From: Opitutia bacterium
Lineage (GTDB): Bacteria > Verrucomicrobiota > Verrucomicrobiia > Opitutales > Opitutaceae
Assembly: GCA_947474365.1 (NCBI GenBank)
Contig: CANJIU010000038.1
Span: forward strand, 1 to 64,000
Reading direction: 5' to 3'
DNA: 64,000 nt
Below the pieces are notes generated by a model. The model made no database searches and had not been told where the DNA came from. It saw only the letters and a list, made by a program, of their open reading frames with translations. Position 1 is the stretch's first letter, and every line of letters starts with the position of its first letter. Positions 37,336 to 49,800 of this stretch are shown here, piece by piece. The position numbers and the translations under genes are program-made.

Positions 37336-39354
37336 ATGTCCGAACCCGAAAATAAAAAGTCCCGACGCCCACTGAAGAATCTGCCTCCGGATCGCTTTCA
37401 ACCGAAGATGTTGATCTTCTGGCTGGCGTTGGTGGCGGCGGTGCTCGCCCTCCTTTACATCACTCCGAGCATGAGCACGACGCCCGAGATCCTGACGATT
37501 CAGGACGTCGTGGAGCGCGCGGAAGCGGGAAACATTAATCGTGAACCAGCCAAGGCGGCGGTCATCCGGCCTGACCCAAGCGGGGGACGCGACTGGTCGG
37601 CCATCGTCGGTGAAAGCCGTCGCGATGCCGCCGGTGCCTGGAAACCCTTCCGTGCGGCGGGCCGCGTGACGGAGTTGACGCACGAACGACTCAGCAAAAC
37701 GAAGGCGTTTTCGGAGCAGCCCACCCAAACTCTCGTCACGTCGATTCTGGCGCAGGTCATTCCCTTCGTCATCATCATTGGTCTGCTTTATTTTCTGTTT
37801 GTACGCCAACTGCGCCAGGCGGGCCGTGGGGCGCTCAGTTTCGGCAAGAGTCGCGCGAAACTTCTGACGCGCGATCGGGACAAAATTACCTTTGCGGATG
37901 TCGCTGGATGTGACGAAGCCAAGGAAGAGGTGTCGGAGGTCGTTGAGTTTCTCAAGGACCCGAAGAAGTTCACCAAGATGGGAGGACGGATTCCAAAGGG
38001 AATTCTCATGGTCGGCCCTCCGGGCACCGGAAAGACGTTGTTGGCCAAAGCGGTCGCCGGCGAGGCTGACGTGCCGTTCTTCAGCATTTCCGGTTCCGAC
38101 TTTGTCGAGATGTTTGTCGGTGTCGGTGCGAGCCGGGTGCGCGACATGTTTGAGCAGGGGCGCAAGAGCGCGCCTTGCCTGATCTTCATCGATGAAATTG
38201 ACGCGGTCGGCCGCCAACGTGGCGCCGGCCTCGGCGGCGGCAATGATGAGCGCGAACAGACGTTGAATTCGCTTCTTGTTGAGATGGACGGCTTCGATAC
38301 CAACGAGGGGGTTATCATCATCGCTGCGACGAACCGTCCGGATGTTCTCGACAGTGCGCTGTTGCGGCCGGGCCGTTTTGACCGGCAGATATACGTCGAT
38401 CTTCCGGATCTCGTCGGTCGGGAACAGATTCTCCGGGTGCATGCGAAGAAGGTGAGTTTGGCGGAAAGCGTCGACCTCCAGGTCATCGCGCGGGGTACTC
38501 CCGGTCTTTCAGGCGCCGAATTGGCCAACCTCCTTAACGAGGCTGCGCTACTGGCGGCGCGCCGAGGGAAGAAGAAGATCGAAATGATCGATGTCGACGA
38601 CGCGAGGGAGAAGGTGCAGTTCGGTCGCGAGCGCCGGAGGCTGATGGATGACGAGGAGAAGAAACTGACGGCGTATCACGAGGCCGGACACGCGCTGATT
38701 CAGGCGGTGCTCGATGACGGCCACATGCCGGTGCACAAGGTGACGATCATCCCGCGGGGCCGGAGTCTCGGCAGCACGATGTTTATTCCGAAGAAAGACA
38801 TTCTCACCCACGCGAAACGACGGATGCTGGGGCAGATTGCGATGGGCCTCGGAGGTCGGATTGCGGAGGAACTGGTGCTCGGTGACGTCTCAAGCGGCGC
38901 CGCCGGTGATATCAAGCAAATCACTAAGATTGCGCGCCACATGGTCTGCGACTGGGGAATGAGTCCGCTCGGGCCCATCGCTTTTGGCGACAGTCATGAT
39001 ACTGTTTTTCTAGGACGCGACATCACCCGGAACGAAAATGTTTCGGAGGAGACCGCTCGGCGGATCGACGAGGAAATCCACCGCATCATCGAGGAGCAGT
39101 ACAAACGGGCCACGGAAATAATCTCCGAGCGCCGTGCGGCGCTCGACAAGATCGCCGAGGCGCTCCTCGAACACGAGACGATCGATGGCAAACACGTCCT
39201 CGAGATTCTCCAATTTGGCGAAATCCGTTCGCCGATTGCCCCGAGTCTGACCAAGTCCGACGCGCTGGCGGCGGGGCGCAAGACAACGACGGAAAAGACT
39301 CCCGCGGCGGAACCGCCGCAAATCGGGTCGGCTCCGGCGCCGACGCCAGCGTGA
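37336..39354 (+). CDS. ftsH: ATP-dependent zinc metalloprotease FtsH
   Basis: FtsH is a membrane-anchored hexameric AAA+ protease that degrades unassembled membrane proteins and regulators. The 672-residue protein has two membrane helices (from about residues 27 and 135), Walker A GPPGTGKT, Walker [12 protein letters not shown], the second region of homology ([19 protein letters not shown]) and the zinc site His448-Glu-Ala-Gly-His452. The tail is Thr/Pro/Ala-rich. The start ATG 37336 is 47 bases after tilS, and a strong hairpin with a T-run follows. Confidence 0.97.
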   Translation: MSEPENKKSRRPLKNLPPDRFQPKMLIFWLALVAAVLALLYITPSMSTTPEILTIQDVVERAEAGNINREPAKAAVIRPDPSGGRDWSAIVGESRRDAAGAWKPFRAAGRVTELTHERLSKTKAFSEQPTQTLVTSILAQVIPFVIIIGLLYFLFVRQLRQAGRGALSFGKSRAKLLTRDRDKITFADVAGCDEAKEEVSEVVEFLKDPKKFTKMGGRIPKGILMVGPPGTGKTLLAKAVAGEADVPFFSISGSDFVEMFVGVGASRVRDMFEQGRKSAPCLIFIDEIDAVGRQRGAGLGGGNDEREQTLNSLLVEMDGFDTNEGVIIIAATNRPDVLDSALLRPGRFDRQIYVDLPDLVGREQILRVHAKKVSLAESVDLQVIARGTPGLSGAELANLLNEAALLAARRGKKKIEMIDVDDAREKVQFGRERRRLMDDEEKKLTAYHEAGHALIQAVLDDGHMPVHKVTIIPRGRSLGSTMFIPKKDILTHAKRRMLGQIAMGLGGRIAEELVLGDVSSGAAGDIKQITKIARHMVCDWGMSPLGPIAFGDSHDTVFLGRDITRNENVSEETARRIDEEIHRIIEEQYKRATEIISERRAALDKIAEALLEHETIDGKHVLEILQFGEIRSPIAPSLTKSDALAAGRKTTTEKTPAAEPPQIGSAPAPTPA

Positions 39355-39356
39355 CG

Positions 39357-39382
39357 AAAGGCGGGCGATCGCCCGCCTTTTT
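39357..39382 (+). terminator. Terminator after ftsH
   Basis: A palindrome AAAGGCGGGCGA/TCGCCCGCCTTT (39357-39380) can fold with a 9-bp or longer stem and a CGAT loop, and is followed by T-rich TTCG. It lies just past the ftsH stop. Confidence 0.8.
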
Positions 39383-39479
39383 CGTTGGGCGATTGGGTCG
39401 CACAGCTTCGGTGGCCAACTTTTCCAGATCGTTCTTGGATTCAAGCTGGGCTCCGCCAAGTGTGCTGCGTCTTTAACGC

Positions 39480-40838
39480 ATGAAAATCTGTTGCATTGGC
39501 GCCGGGTACGTGGGTGGTCCGACGATGGCGATGATCGCTCTCAAGGCCCCGAACATCGAGGTGAGGGTGGTCGATATGAACGCGGCGCGCATTGCCGCGT
39601 GGAATTCCGACACGCTTCCGATCTATGAGCCGGGCCTCGATGAAATCGTCCGGCAGACGAGGGGAAAGAATCTGCACTTCTCGACTGACGTGCATGGTGC
39701 CATCAGGGCGTCGGACATCATCTTTGTGGCGGTCAACACACCGACAAAGACCTACGGTGTGGGCGCGGGACGGGCCGCGGATCTACGTTTCATCGAGTCG
39801 GTGGCCCGCACCATCGCGGAGCACGCCAACGGTCCCAAAATCATCGTCGAAAAATCAACAATCCCCGTGAAGACGGCGGAAACGATCAAAGACATTCTCG
39901 CGGCGAATTCGCGGGGGCATGAGTTTCAGGTTCTTTCTAATCCGGAGTTTCTCGCCGAAGGAACCGCCATGGCCGACCTGACGTTGCCCGACCGCGTGCT
40001 GATCGGGGGCGAACGGACGGAGGGCGGGCAAATCGCGCTGAGGAAATTGGCCGATGTCTACGCGCATTGGGTGCCGCGGGATCGGATTATCACGACGAAT
40101 CTCTGGTCGTCGGAGCTCTCGAAACTCGTCGCCAATGCTTTCTTGGCGCAGCGGATTTCGTCAATTAATTCCATCTCCGCCCTGTGTGAGGCGACGGGCG
40201 CGGATGTAGACGAAGTGGCCAATGCGATTGGCCGGGACTCGCGCATCGGACCGAAATTCCTCAAGGCGTCCGTTGGTTTCGGCGGATCCTGTTTCCAGAA
40301 GGACATCCTGAATCTGGTGTACCTTTGCGAGCATTTTGGTCTGCCCGAAGTCGCAACCTATTGGGAGGAGGTCGTCCGGATGAACGACTGGCAGAAGCAC
40401 CGGTTCGCGGCGAAGATTGTGCGATCGCTTTTCAATACGGTCGCGGACAAGAAAATCGCGATCCTGGGCTTCGCGTTCAAGAAGGACACGAATGACACCC
40501 GTGAGTCGGCGGCGATTGCCGTCTGCAAGGATTTGCTTGCGGAGCAGGCTCGCGTGGTGGTTTACGACCCCAAGGTCCCGGCGCATGAGATTCGGGCCGA
40601 CGTTCTAGGGCAGGGGCGTGATGATCCCCGGCTCACCGTAGTGGACAATGCCTATGAAGCAGCCCGCGGGGCCCATGCAATCGCGGTTTTGACTGAGTGG
40701 GATGAATTCAAATCCCTGGACTACTCCAAGATTTTGGCCGGGATGCACCAGCCGGCATTTCTGTTTGATGGACGCAATATTTTGGATCTGCCAAAATTGC
40801 GCGCATTGGGCTTTCGCGCGACCGGCATTGGAAAATAG
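39480..40838 (+). CDS. ugd: UDP-glucose 6-dehydrogenase, eukaryote-like type
   Basis: Oxidises UDP-glucose to UDP-glucuronate with two NAD per turnover. The 452-residue protein has the NAD site [10 protein letters not shown] near the N-terminus, EKSTIPVK in the middle and the active-site Cys271 in [12 protein letters not shown]. The spacing and many segments ([52 protein letters not shown]) follow the longer animal/plant-type enzyme as I recall it, rather than the shorter common bacterial forms. The gene stands alone between the ftsH terminator and the giant surface-protein gene. UDP-glucuronate could serve the polysaccharide locus at the right end. Confidence 0.95.
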   Translation: MKICCIGAGYVGGPTMAMIALKAPNIEVRVVDMNAARIAAWNSDTLPIYEPGLDEIVRQTRGKNLHFSTDVHGAIRASDIIFVAVNTPTKTYGVGAGRAADLRFIESVARTIAEHANGPKIIVEKSTIPVKTAETIKDILAANSRGHEFQVLSNPEFLAEGTAMADLTLPDRVLIGGERTEGGQIALRKLADVYAHWVPRDRIITTNLWSSELSKLVANAFLAQRISSINSISALCEATGADVDEVANAIGRDSRIGPKFLKASVGFGGSCFQKDILNLVYLCEHFGLPEVATYWEEVVRMNDWQKHRFAAKIVRSLFNTVADKKIAILGFAFKKDTNDTRESAAIAVCKDLLAEQARVVVYDPKVPAHEIRADVLGQGRDDPRLTVVDNAYEAARGAHAIAVLTEWDEFKSLDYSKILAGMHQPAFLFDGRNILDLPKLRALGFRATGIGK

Positions 40839-40865
40839 GCCGGTTCGCGACGGACGTTCCGCGAC

Positions 40866-43800
40866 TTACGTCGCCGCCGTGGGTTTCTTGCTCCGCCAGC
40901 GCCGATAGCCGAGCAGGCCGAGGGCGCCGCCAATCATCATAGCCCCATACGTCGCCGGCTCGGGCGCCGGGGTGATTTCGTGCTTGGAACCGTAATCGAG
41001 CCATGCCGTGGAATTGCCGCTGTAACCGGTGAAAACGATTTGGGTTTCATCGCCGACGCCGCGCGTGTTGTAGCCGGGAATGACCGTCCCGGCGAGCCAG
41101 TTTTGGGCGAAGAAATAATCCACTCCGTTGACCCAGTTGGTGATGGTCAGGGTAACACCCGGATCGAGCCGGATGTTGGTAACGTCCAGCATCGTGGCCG
41201 CGCTATTGCCGAAATCGAGGATGGTGTCCCCGGTGATGTGGAGGGTGCCCAAGGTGACTCTGCTGCCCGGCGCGGTCGGCAGATAGAGAATGCCGCTCTT
41301 CAATTCCAGTTCACCGGCGAAATTGATTGTGCTGGTGAACGCCAGACTGCCACTCGGCACGGCTGCCGTGCCGTTGTGATCCTGGTCAGCGTCGATCACG
41401 ATCTTTCCAGTGCTCAATCCCGCCAGGGTGCCGCCAAACGAACTCACCGAGTTGTTGCCGGCGACGATCAACGTGCCGGCCCCGGTGTCGACGGTTCCGG
41501 TTCCCGCAAAGGCCCCGATGGTCTCGGTGAGGCCGTTCAGGTTGAAATTGCCGTCGGAGTTGATGGTGACGCTCGCGGTGTTGGCGATTTGGTTGCTCGC
41601 GAGGAGCTTCAGGTTGGCCGAATTGGCGGCACCGCTGCCGTCACCGACGGTGACACTGCCCGAGCCGGTGGCATTCTGCCCGTCGGTCTTGTTGAGGAGC
41701 ACCGTGCCGTCGGCGACCTGAAAACCGCCGCTAAAAGTATTTGAGGACGTGCCGGTCAGGGCAAGTGTGCCGAGGTCGGTTTTTTTGAAGGCCGTCGTGC
41801 CGCCACCGATGGTCGAATTGATCGTCAGATCGACGTCGCCATTCACCCCGTTGTTGCCCACCTGCACAATCCGGCTGCCGCTTGAGAGGTTGGCGCTGCC
41901 GAGATCAAGATTGGCGGTGACGCTCGCGGTCGTGGTGCCGACGCCGTTGAACGTGAAATTATTTCCGAGCGTGAGCGTGCCGGTGCCCTGCACGTTGCCA
42001 CCGCTCATCGTGAGCGCGCCGATCGTGTTGTTGTTGGCCTGAAGATCGAGGCGACCGTCGGTCTGAATGGTGACAGCCGAGGAGGTGTTGATTTGGTTTG
42101 AAGCGTTGAGCTGGAGGATTGCCGAGGCGGCCGAGCCGATGCCATCGCCGATATTGACTGCGGCTGCCCCCGTGGCGTCACCGGCGGATTTGCTGGCGAT
42201 GACGCGGCCGTCGTTGATGTTGAAGCCGCCGGTAAACGTGTTGCTGGTGCTGCCCCCGAGGATGAGGTCCCCTGCGCCGGTTTTATTCACGTAGTTGGCG
42301 TTCGCGGCCTGGGTGATTGCTCCACTGAGGGTGAGAGATCCGGTATTGGAATCGATCGCGACGCCGGTGTTGATTCCGCCGCTCAGGGTGATGTTGCCGG
42401 CCAGCGTGTTGGTATCAGCAATGTTCTTGATGCTGGGTGCTGAGGGTGGGGCGGCGGTGCCGTTCAGAGTGTACGTTTCCCCGGACGCGACTGTGACGTT
42501 GCCCTGAACACCCAAAGTGGCTCCAATCTGCACGGTCGTGCCCGCGGCAGTGGTGCCCAACGCGCTGTTATTGGCGACGACGAGGGTTCCGGCCGCGATG
42601 TTGGTTGCTCCAGTGTAGGTGTTGGCCCCAGACAGGACAAGCGTGCCGGTTCCGGTTTTGGACAAAACTGCGGCGTTCGCGCCCTGCCCGATGGCCCCGC
42701 TGAGGGTAAGTTGGGATCCGCCGGCGGAGTCGATCTTGACCGCGTCGTTCGCGGTGTTGGCCGTGAGGGTGATGGCGCCGGTTGAGGTGTTGATTCCGGA
42801 AAGATTCGCGAGTGCGGCGGTGCTGGGACTCCCACTGTTTGTGTTCAGCGTCATGGCTTCGCCGGTGACCGTGATGTCACCCTGCAGGCCGAGCGTTGCT
42901 CCCGCGGTGACCGTGGTCGCGCCGGTGGCTGAACCGAGCGCGGTGTTGTTCGCCGCTACCAGGGTGCCGGCCGAGACGGTGGTGACGCCATCGTAGGTGT
43001 TGGCGCCGGTCAGGGTCATGGTCCCAGTGCCGGTCTTGGTGAGCGCCAGGGTACCGGTGCCGTCGGAGATGATCCCCGAGAAGGTCGTCGAACTGTTGTT
43101 CTGGCCGGCCGTGAGCGTATTCGTTCCCGAGGTGCCGGTGACGTTTCCAGCGCCGGCAAGCGAACCAATCGTTTCGCTAAACCCGTTGAGATCAAACGTC
43201 GCTCCGCTGGTGATCGAAACGGCCGAGGTGTTGGTTATGACCTCTGAAGCTCCGAGGCGAAGCGTGCCGGCGTCAATCAACGTGGTGCCGTTGAAATTGT
43301 TGGCGGTGTTGCTGAGAATGACCGTGCCGCTGCCTGTTTTCGTGATGTTGCTGGTGCCCGTCCCGGCGGTGAGCTGGCCGCTGAATGTCACATTGGAGGT
43401 GCCGGCGGCCGTTAGGTTTACGCCCTTGTTGAGTGTGATGGCACCCGAGAAAGTGGAGTTTCCGGAGGCAAAATTGCCGCCCAGGGTGGTGTTCCCTCCG
43501 GTCGAGTTTACGGTTACCGCGCGGCCAACGGTGACAGCGCTCGCACCAATCAGCAGCGACGTGTTCATGGTCGACGTGGTGTTGGCATCGTTCACGACCA
43601 CCGCGCCGGTAGAATTTCCAAGGGCCCCGATTGCTCCGGAAGCGGCGTTGGCGTTAATTTGCAGGGTGCCGTCGCGCACGGTGGTGGTCCCGGTGTAGTT
43701 GCTCGAAGCGCTTCCCAGAATAAGCGTGCCGGTGCCGGTCTTGAGCACCCCGGCGGTACCGGTATTCTGGCTGATTGCTCCGCTGATTGAGGTGGTGCCG

Positions 43801-46800
43801 GAGCCTGCGACCGTGAGATTTCCGGTAAAGTTGGTGGTGAGCGTGTTGGTGAGAGAGAGCCCGGTTGCGGCCGAAGAGGTGTTGGTGATGGTGGCCGCAG
43901 AGGTGTAGTCGGTTGGCAGGGTAATGGAATGAGCCCCGTTGTCGTTGACGATGATTTGGGCCGGGCCGGAACTTGAGTTCAGGATTAGGTGACCACTGCC
44001 GGTCGAACTGATGGTGTAATTGTACGCGGTCGATCCAACGGTGCTGTCAAAAATGAGCTTGCCGACGGTGCGGTTAGTGTTGGCGAGGGTGACCGTTGGG
44101 TTGGTGCTGAGCGTGCCGTTCACGTTTCCCATGATGGCAATGGCGTTCTGGGCGTTCGGGAACGCGGAGTTGGGATTCCAGTTGCCGTTGGTCGACCAGG
44201 TGCCATTTCCGTTTACGTTCCAAGCGGTGCCGGTGCTGCTGGGAACGATTTCGTAAAATCCGGTGCCGAGGTCGCTGCTGCGGTCGATGGTGGTGGCTGC
44301 CCCCCATCCGGTGAACGTGATCGAACTGACGGTCGGTGCGCCCGACGCGCTGTAGACTACTAATTGCTCGGAGCCCTTGCCGGTGAGGGAACCGGACCAG
44401 TTGTCGATGTTGAGCGCGGTGGCTAGCGTCCCGAGTCCGCTGACGCCGGTGGCTCCATTGAAGCGCAGCACGCTGCCGTCGTTGAGAAAATCGATCGCCG
44501 AGGTGGCGGTATTGGTGGAAAGCTGACGGAGTTGCTCACTGAAGCTGCCGACATTGAACGTGCCACCGGCTAGAGTGAGGTTGGCGTTGTTGTTGATCTG
44601 GTTGGCCGCGCCGAGCGTGAGGGTGTTGCCCGCGTTGACGGTGATGTTGCCGACGTTGCCTAGCGCGCCCGTGGCGTTGTTCAGCGTGACGATGCTTCCG
44701 GCGCCGCCATTGAGCGTGAGGTTGCCGGAAAAGGAGCTCGCACCGGTGAGGTTGACGTTTCCCGTGCCGACCGTCGTGAGGTTGCGGGACCCGCCGCTCT
44801 CGCCGATGGCTCCGGCGAGGGTGAGGTTGCCAGCGGTCATGCCCACCGTGGTGTCGGCAGCGAGGGTGATGGGACCGGCCACACTGTTGTCACCCGACAA
44901 GTTTCGAAGTGCACCATTATTGGATACGCCCGTGCCGCTGAGCGTGAGTCCCTCCCCGGAAGGAACAGTAATATTACCCTGGAGGCCGAGGGTCGCCCCG
45001 GAGTTGACCGTCGTAGCGCCGTCGGTTGTGCCGAGGGCGCCGCTGCTTGCGGCAACAAGTGTGCCGTAGGCCACGGTGGTTGCACCCGTGAGGCTGTTGC
45101 TACCCGAGAGGATGACGGTTCCGGTGTTTCCAGCCGAGCCGGCGGTGAGCGCCGCGGAACCTGCGAGGTCTCCCGTGAAGGCCACGGTGCCACCGGCGGC
45201 GGCGATGACGGTCGCGTCCCGTCCAAAGCCAATGTTGCCGTTGAACGTGTTGGTGCCCGAAGTATTGGTTCCGCCCAAGGTGGTGGTGCCGGAGGAATTC
45301 TGGCCGTTGACTGAGATGCTGCGGTCAATCGAAACGCCCCCGGTGGCATTGCCGATGAGCAAGGCGAGGTTGTCCGAGGTGCCCGTGCCACTGTCGCCGA
45401 GTTGGACCGTCGAGCCCGAGTTGCCCAAGCTGCCGTTGGCCGAGACGGGAGCGTTGGTCGTGACTGTCAGGTTACCGTTCCGAAGGGTCGTGGTGCCGGT
45501 GTACGCGTTGGCCGTGCCGGAAAGCGTGAGAGCGCCAGCGCCGGTCTTTACCACGGAATAGTTGCCGGTGATGTTGCCGGACGCGGTGAGGGAACTGCCG
45601 GCCGAAACGCCGATGGTCGTATCGCCCGTGGTCGTGATGTTGCCCGAGATTGTATTGGAGCCGGCGATACTCTGGATCGCGCCGGCGCCGGAGACACCCG
45701 CACCAGTGACGGTGATATTCTCGGCGCTGCTTCCGGAGAGGCTGCTCAGGGCGAGCGTGGCGCCATTCGAAATGGTGGTGGGGGCGGCGCTCGTGCCCAG
45801 CGTGCCCGCGCCCGAAAGCTGGACCGTGCCGGCCGAGATGGCCGTGGTGCCGGTGTAAGTGTTGATTCCGGAAAGAACCAGCGTACCGGTGTCGAGTTTA
45901 GTGAGGCCGAACCCGGTGCCGGAGACGACGCCCGAGGCGGTGAGGTTAGTGCCGGCGGCAACTCCAATATAGGATTCGGCACTGAGCGCGATATTGCCGC
46001 TGAGGGTGTGATCCGCGTTGAGGTTGCGCAGCGCACCGTTGCCGCCCACTCCCTGGCCGGCCAACGTCAGGCCCTCACTGCTGGTGAACGTGCTGCCACC
46101 GAACGAGAGGGTGGCTCCGCTTGAGACGGTGGTGCCGGCGGCGTTGGTGCCGAGGCCGGTGGCGTTTTGTACCTCGATGGTGCCCGCGCTGACGGTGGTG
46201 ACGCCGGTAAAGGTGTTGGCCCCGGAGAGCGTGAGGGTGCCAGTGCCAGACTTGGTGAGCGTCCCAGTCCCGGTCGAAACGACGCCGGAGATCGCAGTGT
46301 TGCCGGAGCCGGTGACGGTGAGGTTTTGATTTGTTGCGGTGATTCCTCCGGTCGAAAGCGTGAGCGTGTCGGCGTCGCTCTTGACCGTGGTGGCGGCACC
46401 GAGGGTGATGATTCCGGTCAGGGTGTTGTTGCCGGAAACATTGCGCAGCGCTCCGTTGGTGCCGACGCCCGTGCCGCTGAGATTCAGGGCTTCGCCCGTG
46501 ACCGTGATTCCGCCCTGGACTTCGAGCGCACCGCCGCTCGCAACCGTGGTGCCGCCGGTCGTGGAACCGAGGGCCGAGTTCTTCTGGATGTTCAGCGCGC
46601 CGCCGGAGTTGATTGTGACCGTGCCGTCGAAGGTGTTGCTGCCGGAGCCCGAGAGCACGGTCGTGCCGGTGCCGTTCTTGACGAGGCTGAGGGTTGCGGA
46701 CGCGCCGTCGGCGATGTTGCCGGACAACGTAGTGTTGGAATTGAGGCCGCCGAAGGTAAGCGTCAGCGCACCGGTCCCCGTGGCGGTGATGTTGCCCGCT

Positions 46801-49800
46801 CCGGCGATCGAGCCGACTGTATCGCTGTATTGCACCAAATCGAGAGTGGCCCCGGAGGCGACGTTGACGGCGGAACTGTCGGAAATGCGGTTGGTGCCGG
46901 TGTAGGCGAGCGTGCCAGCGTTGACGTTGGTGGCGCCGGTGTAGGTGTTGGCGGCACCGAGGAAAAGCGTTGATGCACCGGTCTTGGTGAGGCTCCCGGT
47001 ACCGGCGATGACGTTGGAAATTGTCATGTCGGTCACGGTTTCAAAGGTGCCGCCGTTCGTGCCGAGGGTGAAACCTCGATTGTCAGCGGCGAAATTCACG
47101 GCGGAAGTGAAAGAGCGGAGCGTGCCGCCGTTCAGTGTGATTTGATCGGCGACCGCCGTGGCGGGGGCATCACCGATCTGGTTGGCGTTGCTGATGGCGA
47201 TGGTGCCGGAGTTGATCGCCGTTTTGCCGGTGTAGGTGTTGTCGGCCGCGAGGGTCAGCACGCCGGTGCCGTTCATCGTAAGGCCGCCGGCGCCGGTGGT
47301 GATCGTTCCGCTGATCAGGGTGTTGCCCGAACCTCCGACTGTGACGTTCTTGTCGGTTCCTGTGATCGCGTTGGCCGCGTTCAGGGTGAGGTCCCCCGTC
47401 GAATTTTGGTTGATGATGAGGTCGTTGCTCAGGGTCAGGCCGGCGCCGATGGTGTTGACGCCGGTGTTGCTGGTCGAAATTGAGGCACTGCCCCCGGAAA
47501 CCGCCATCGTGATCCGCTCGTTGCTTGAGGGTGTGATGGTGTAGCCATTGCTGCCGCTGAAGACGAGGTAGCCGGCGGAACGGGCGGCATCGAGAGTGAC
47601 CGTCGAATTTGCGGTGATCGCGGTGCCGAAAACGGAGGTCGTGCCGGTGCCTCCGGGATTCGTGACACTGAGATTGGCGGCGTCCTTCCAGTTGGTGCCG
47701 CCGGCCCAGGTTCCGCTTCCGGTATTGCCCCAAGTGTAGGCGGCACCCGTGTTGGGTACGACTTCGAAGACGCCGCCGCCGCGATCGATGATTTTGGCGC
47801 CGGTGCCAAAGCCGGTGAACACGACATTATTCAGAAACGTGGTGTTGAAGGCCGTGAGTGAATTGACGAGCAATTGGCTCGCGCCTCCGCCGGTGGGACT
47901 GCCGGCCCAGTTGCTGATGGTGAGTGTGCCGCCGGTGTAAGCGCCGGTGCCCACGCCGAGCAGACCGGCGAGCGAGTTGAAATTGATCGCCGACGAAGAC
48001 AGGAGGGAAAGCCCGTTGACGGTGTCGCTGTTTCCGTTGGTCGAAAACGTGCCGCCGTTCAGGACGAGCGAGGAGGTGAAGACGTTGTTGGCGCCCAGGG
48101 CGACGGTGCCCTGATTGATCTGCAGATTGCCGGTAAAGGTGTTGGCACCGGAAAACGTCGTGGTTCCGGTGCCCGTTTTCAGGATGTTGCCCGTGCCGCT
48201 GGCGATACCCGAAAATGTCGTGTTGGTGTTGTCCGTCCCGATGCTGAGCGAGCCCGATCCCAAGGTCACGCTGCCGGAGCCGGCGAGCGAGCCGACGGTA
48301 TCGGTGCGGCTGTTGACGTCGAAGGTGGCGATGCCCGCGACGATCACGGCCGTCGAGTTGGACAGGGTATTGTCGGCGGTGAGACGGAGGGTGCCGGCAT
48401 TGATATTCGTCGCCCCGGTGTAGGTGTTGGTGCCTCCAAGGGAAAGTATGCCCGTGCCCGCCTTGGTGAGGCTGCCGGAGCCGGCGGCAATGCCGTTGTA
48501 GGTGAGCGTGGTGCCACTGTTGGTGTTAATCGTGCCACCGGAAGCCCCGAGGGCGATTCCCCGGTTGGCGTTGAGTTCGAAGGTCGCCGTGCTTTGGAGC
48601 GTGCCGCCATCAAGAGTGAGTTGACCCGCTGTCGCAACCCCTGGTGCAGTGCCGAGCCCGGAGTCGGCACCAATCGCAACCGTGCCGGCGTTGACGGTGG
48701 TGCTTCCGCTGAAGGTGTTCGTGCCGGAAAGGGTGAGGGTGCCACTGCCGACCTTGGTCAGGTTGTTGCCGCTCGCACCGGAAACGACCCCGGTGATTTC
48801 GAGACTGCCGCCGTTGACTCCAATCGAATTTGTTCCGGTGGTGCCGAGGGCAACATTGCCGGTCCAGGTATTGACGCCTGTGCTGTTGAGGAGCGCCCCG
48901 GCGTTGTTCACCCCGGTGCCGTTGATCGTCAATGCTTCGGCGGCAAACGTTGTGCCAGCCCCGGCGAGTGCGAGCGTGCCGCCGGAATTCACAGTCGTCC
49001 CCGCAGCCGTGGAACCGAGAGCCGTCGCATTCTCGATCTGCAGGATGCCGGCATTGACGGTCGTCGTTCCAGAATAGGTGTTGGTTCCCGAGAGAACCGC
49101 GGTGCCTGAATCGGATTTAACCAGGGAACCACTGCCGGAAATCGCTCCGGCGAGGACAGTCATTCCAGTGCCCTTGAGCCCGAGGATGTTGCCACCGGTG
49201 TCGATGTTTCCGCTAATTGTTAGCTGGTTGAACTGGGGCGTCTGGTAGGAGATGTTGTTGTTCACGTCCAGATTGCGGTTCATCTGGATGTCGAGGCCGA
49301 TGGTGTGGCTCGCATTGCCGCCGGCGTCACTGGTCAGGTTGATCGCAGTAAGGCCACCGACGGTGGTGGAATCGAAAATCAATTTGCGCCCCTCGGAGGT
49401 CGAGAACGTGTAGGCGTTCACCCCGCTCAGGTACATGTTCGTGATCACCTTGTCGCTGCCGGTGACGTTGATATTTTGCGCCGAAGAAACGTACGTGCTG
49501 TTGAAGAGCACATTGGACTTCAGGGTTGGGTTGGTTTGCCCCGCCCAGTTAAGAGGGTCGTTGGCGCCTGTTCCCCACACGCTGTTGCCGCCACCGCTGT
49601 CGCCAGGGCCGTTCCGATTGTCCCAGATGAAATTTCCGCTTCCGGCGGTCGCGGTGATCTGAAGCAATCCGCCTACCTCCGTGATCATCGTTCCGCTGCC
49701 CGTCCCCGCGCTGAATCCCATCTTCAATTGCTCCGGTCGCACGAACGAACTCAGGTTGACGTTGAGCAGGTTATACCAGAGTCCGTCCTCACCGAATTGC

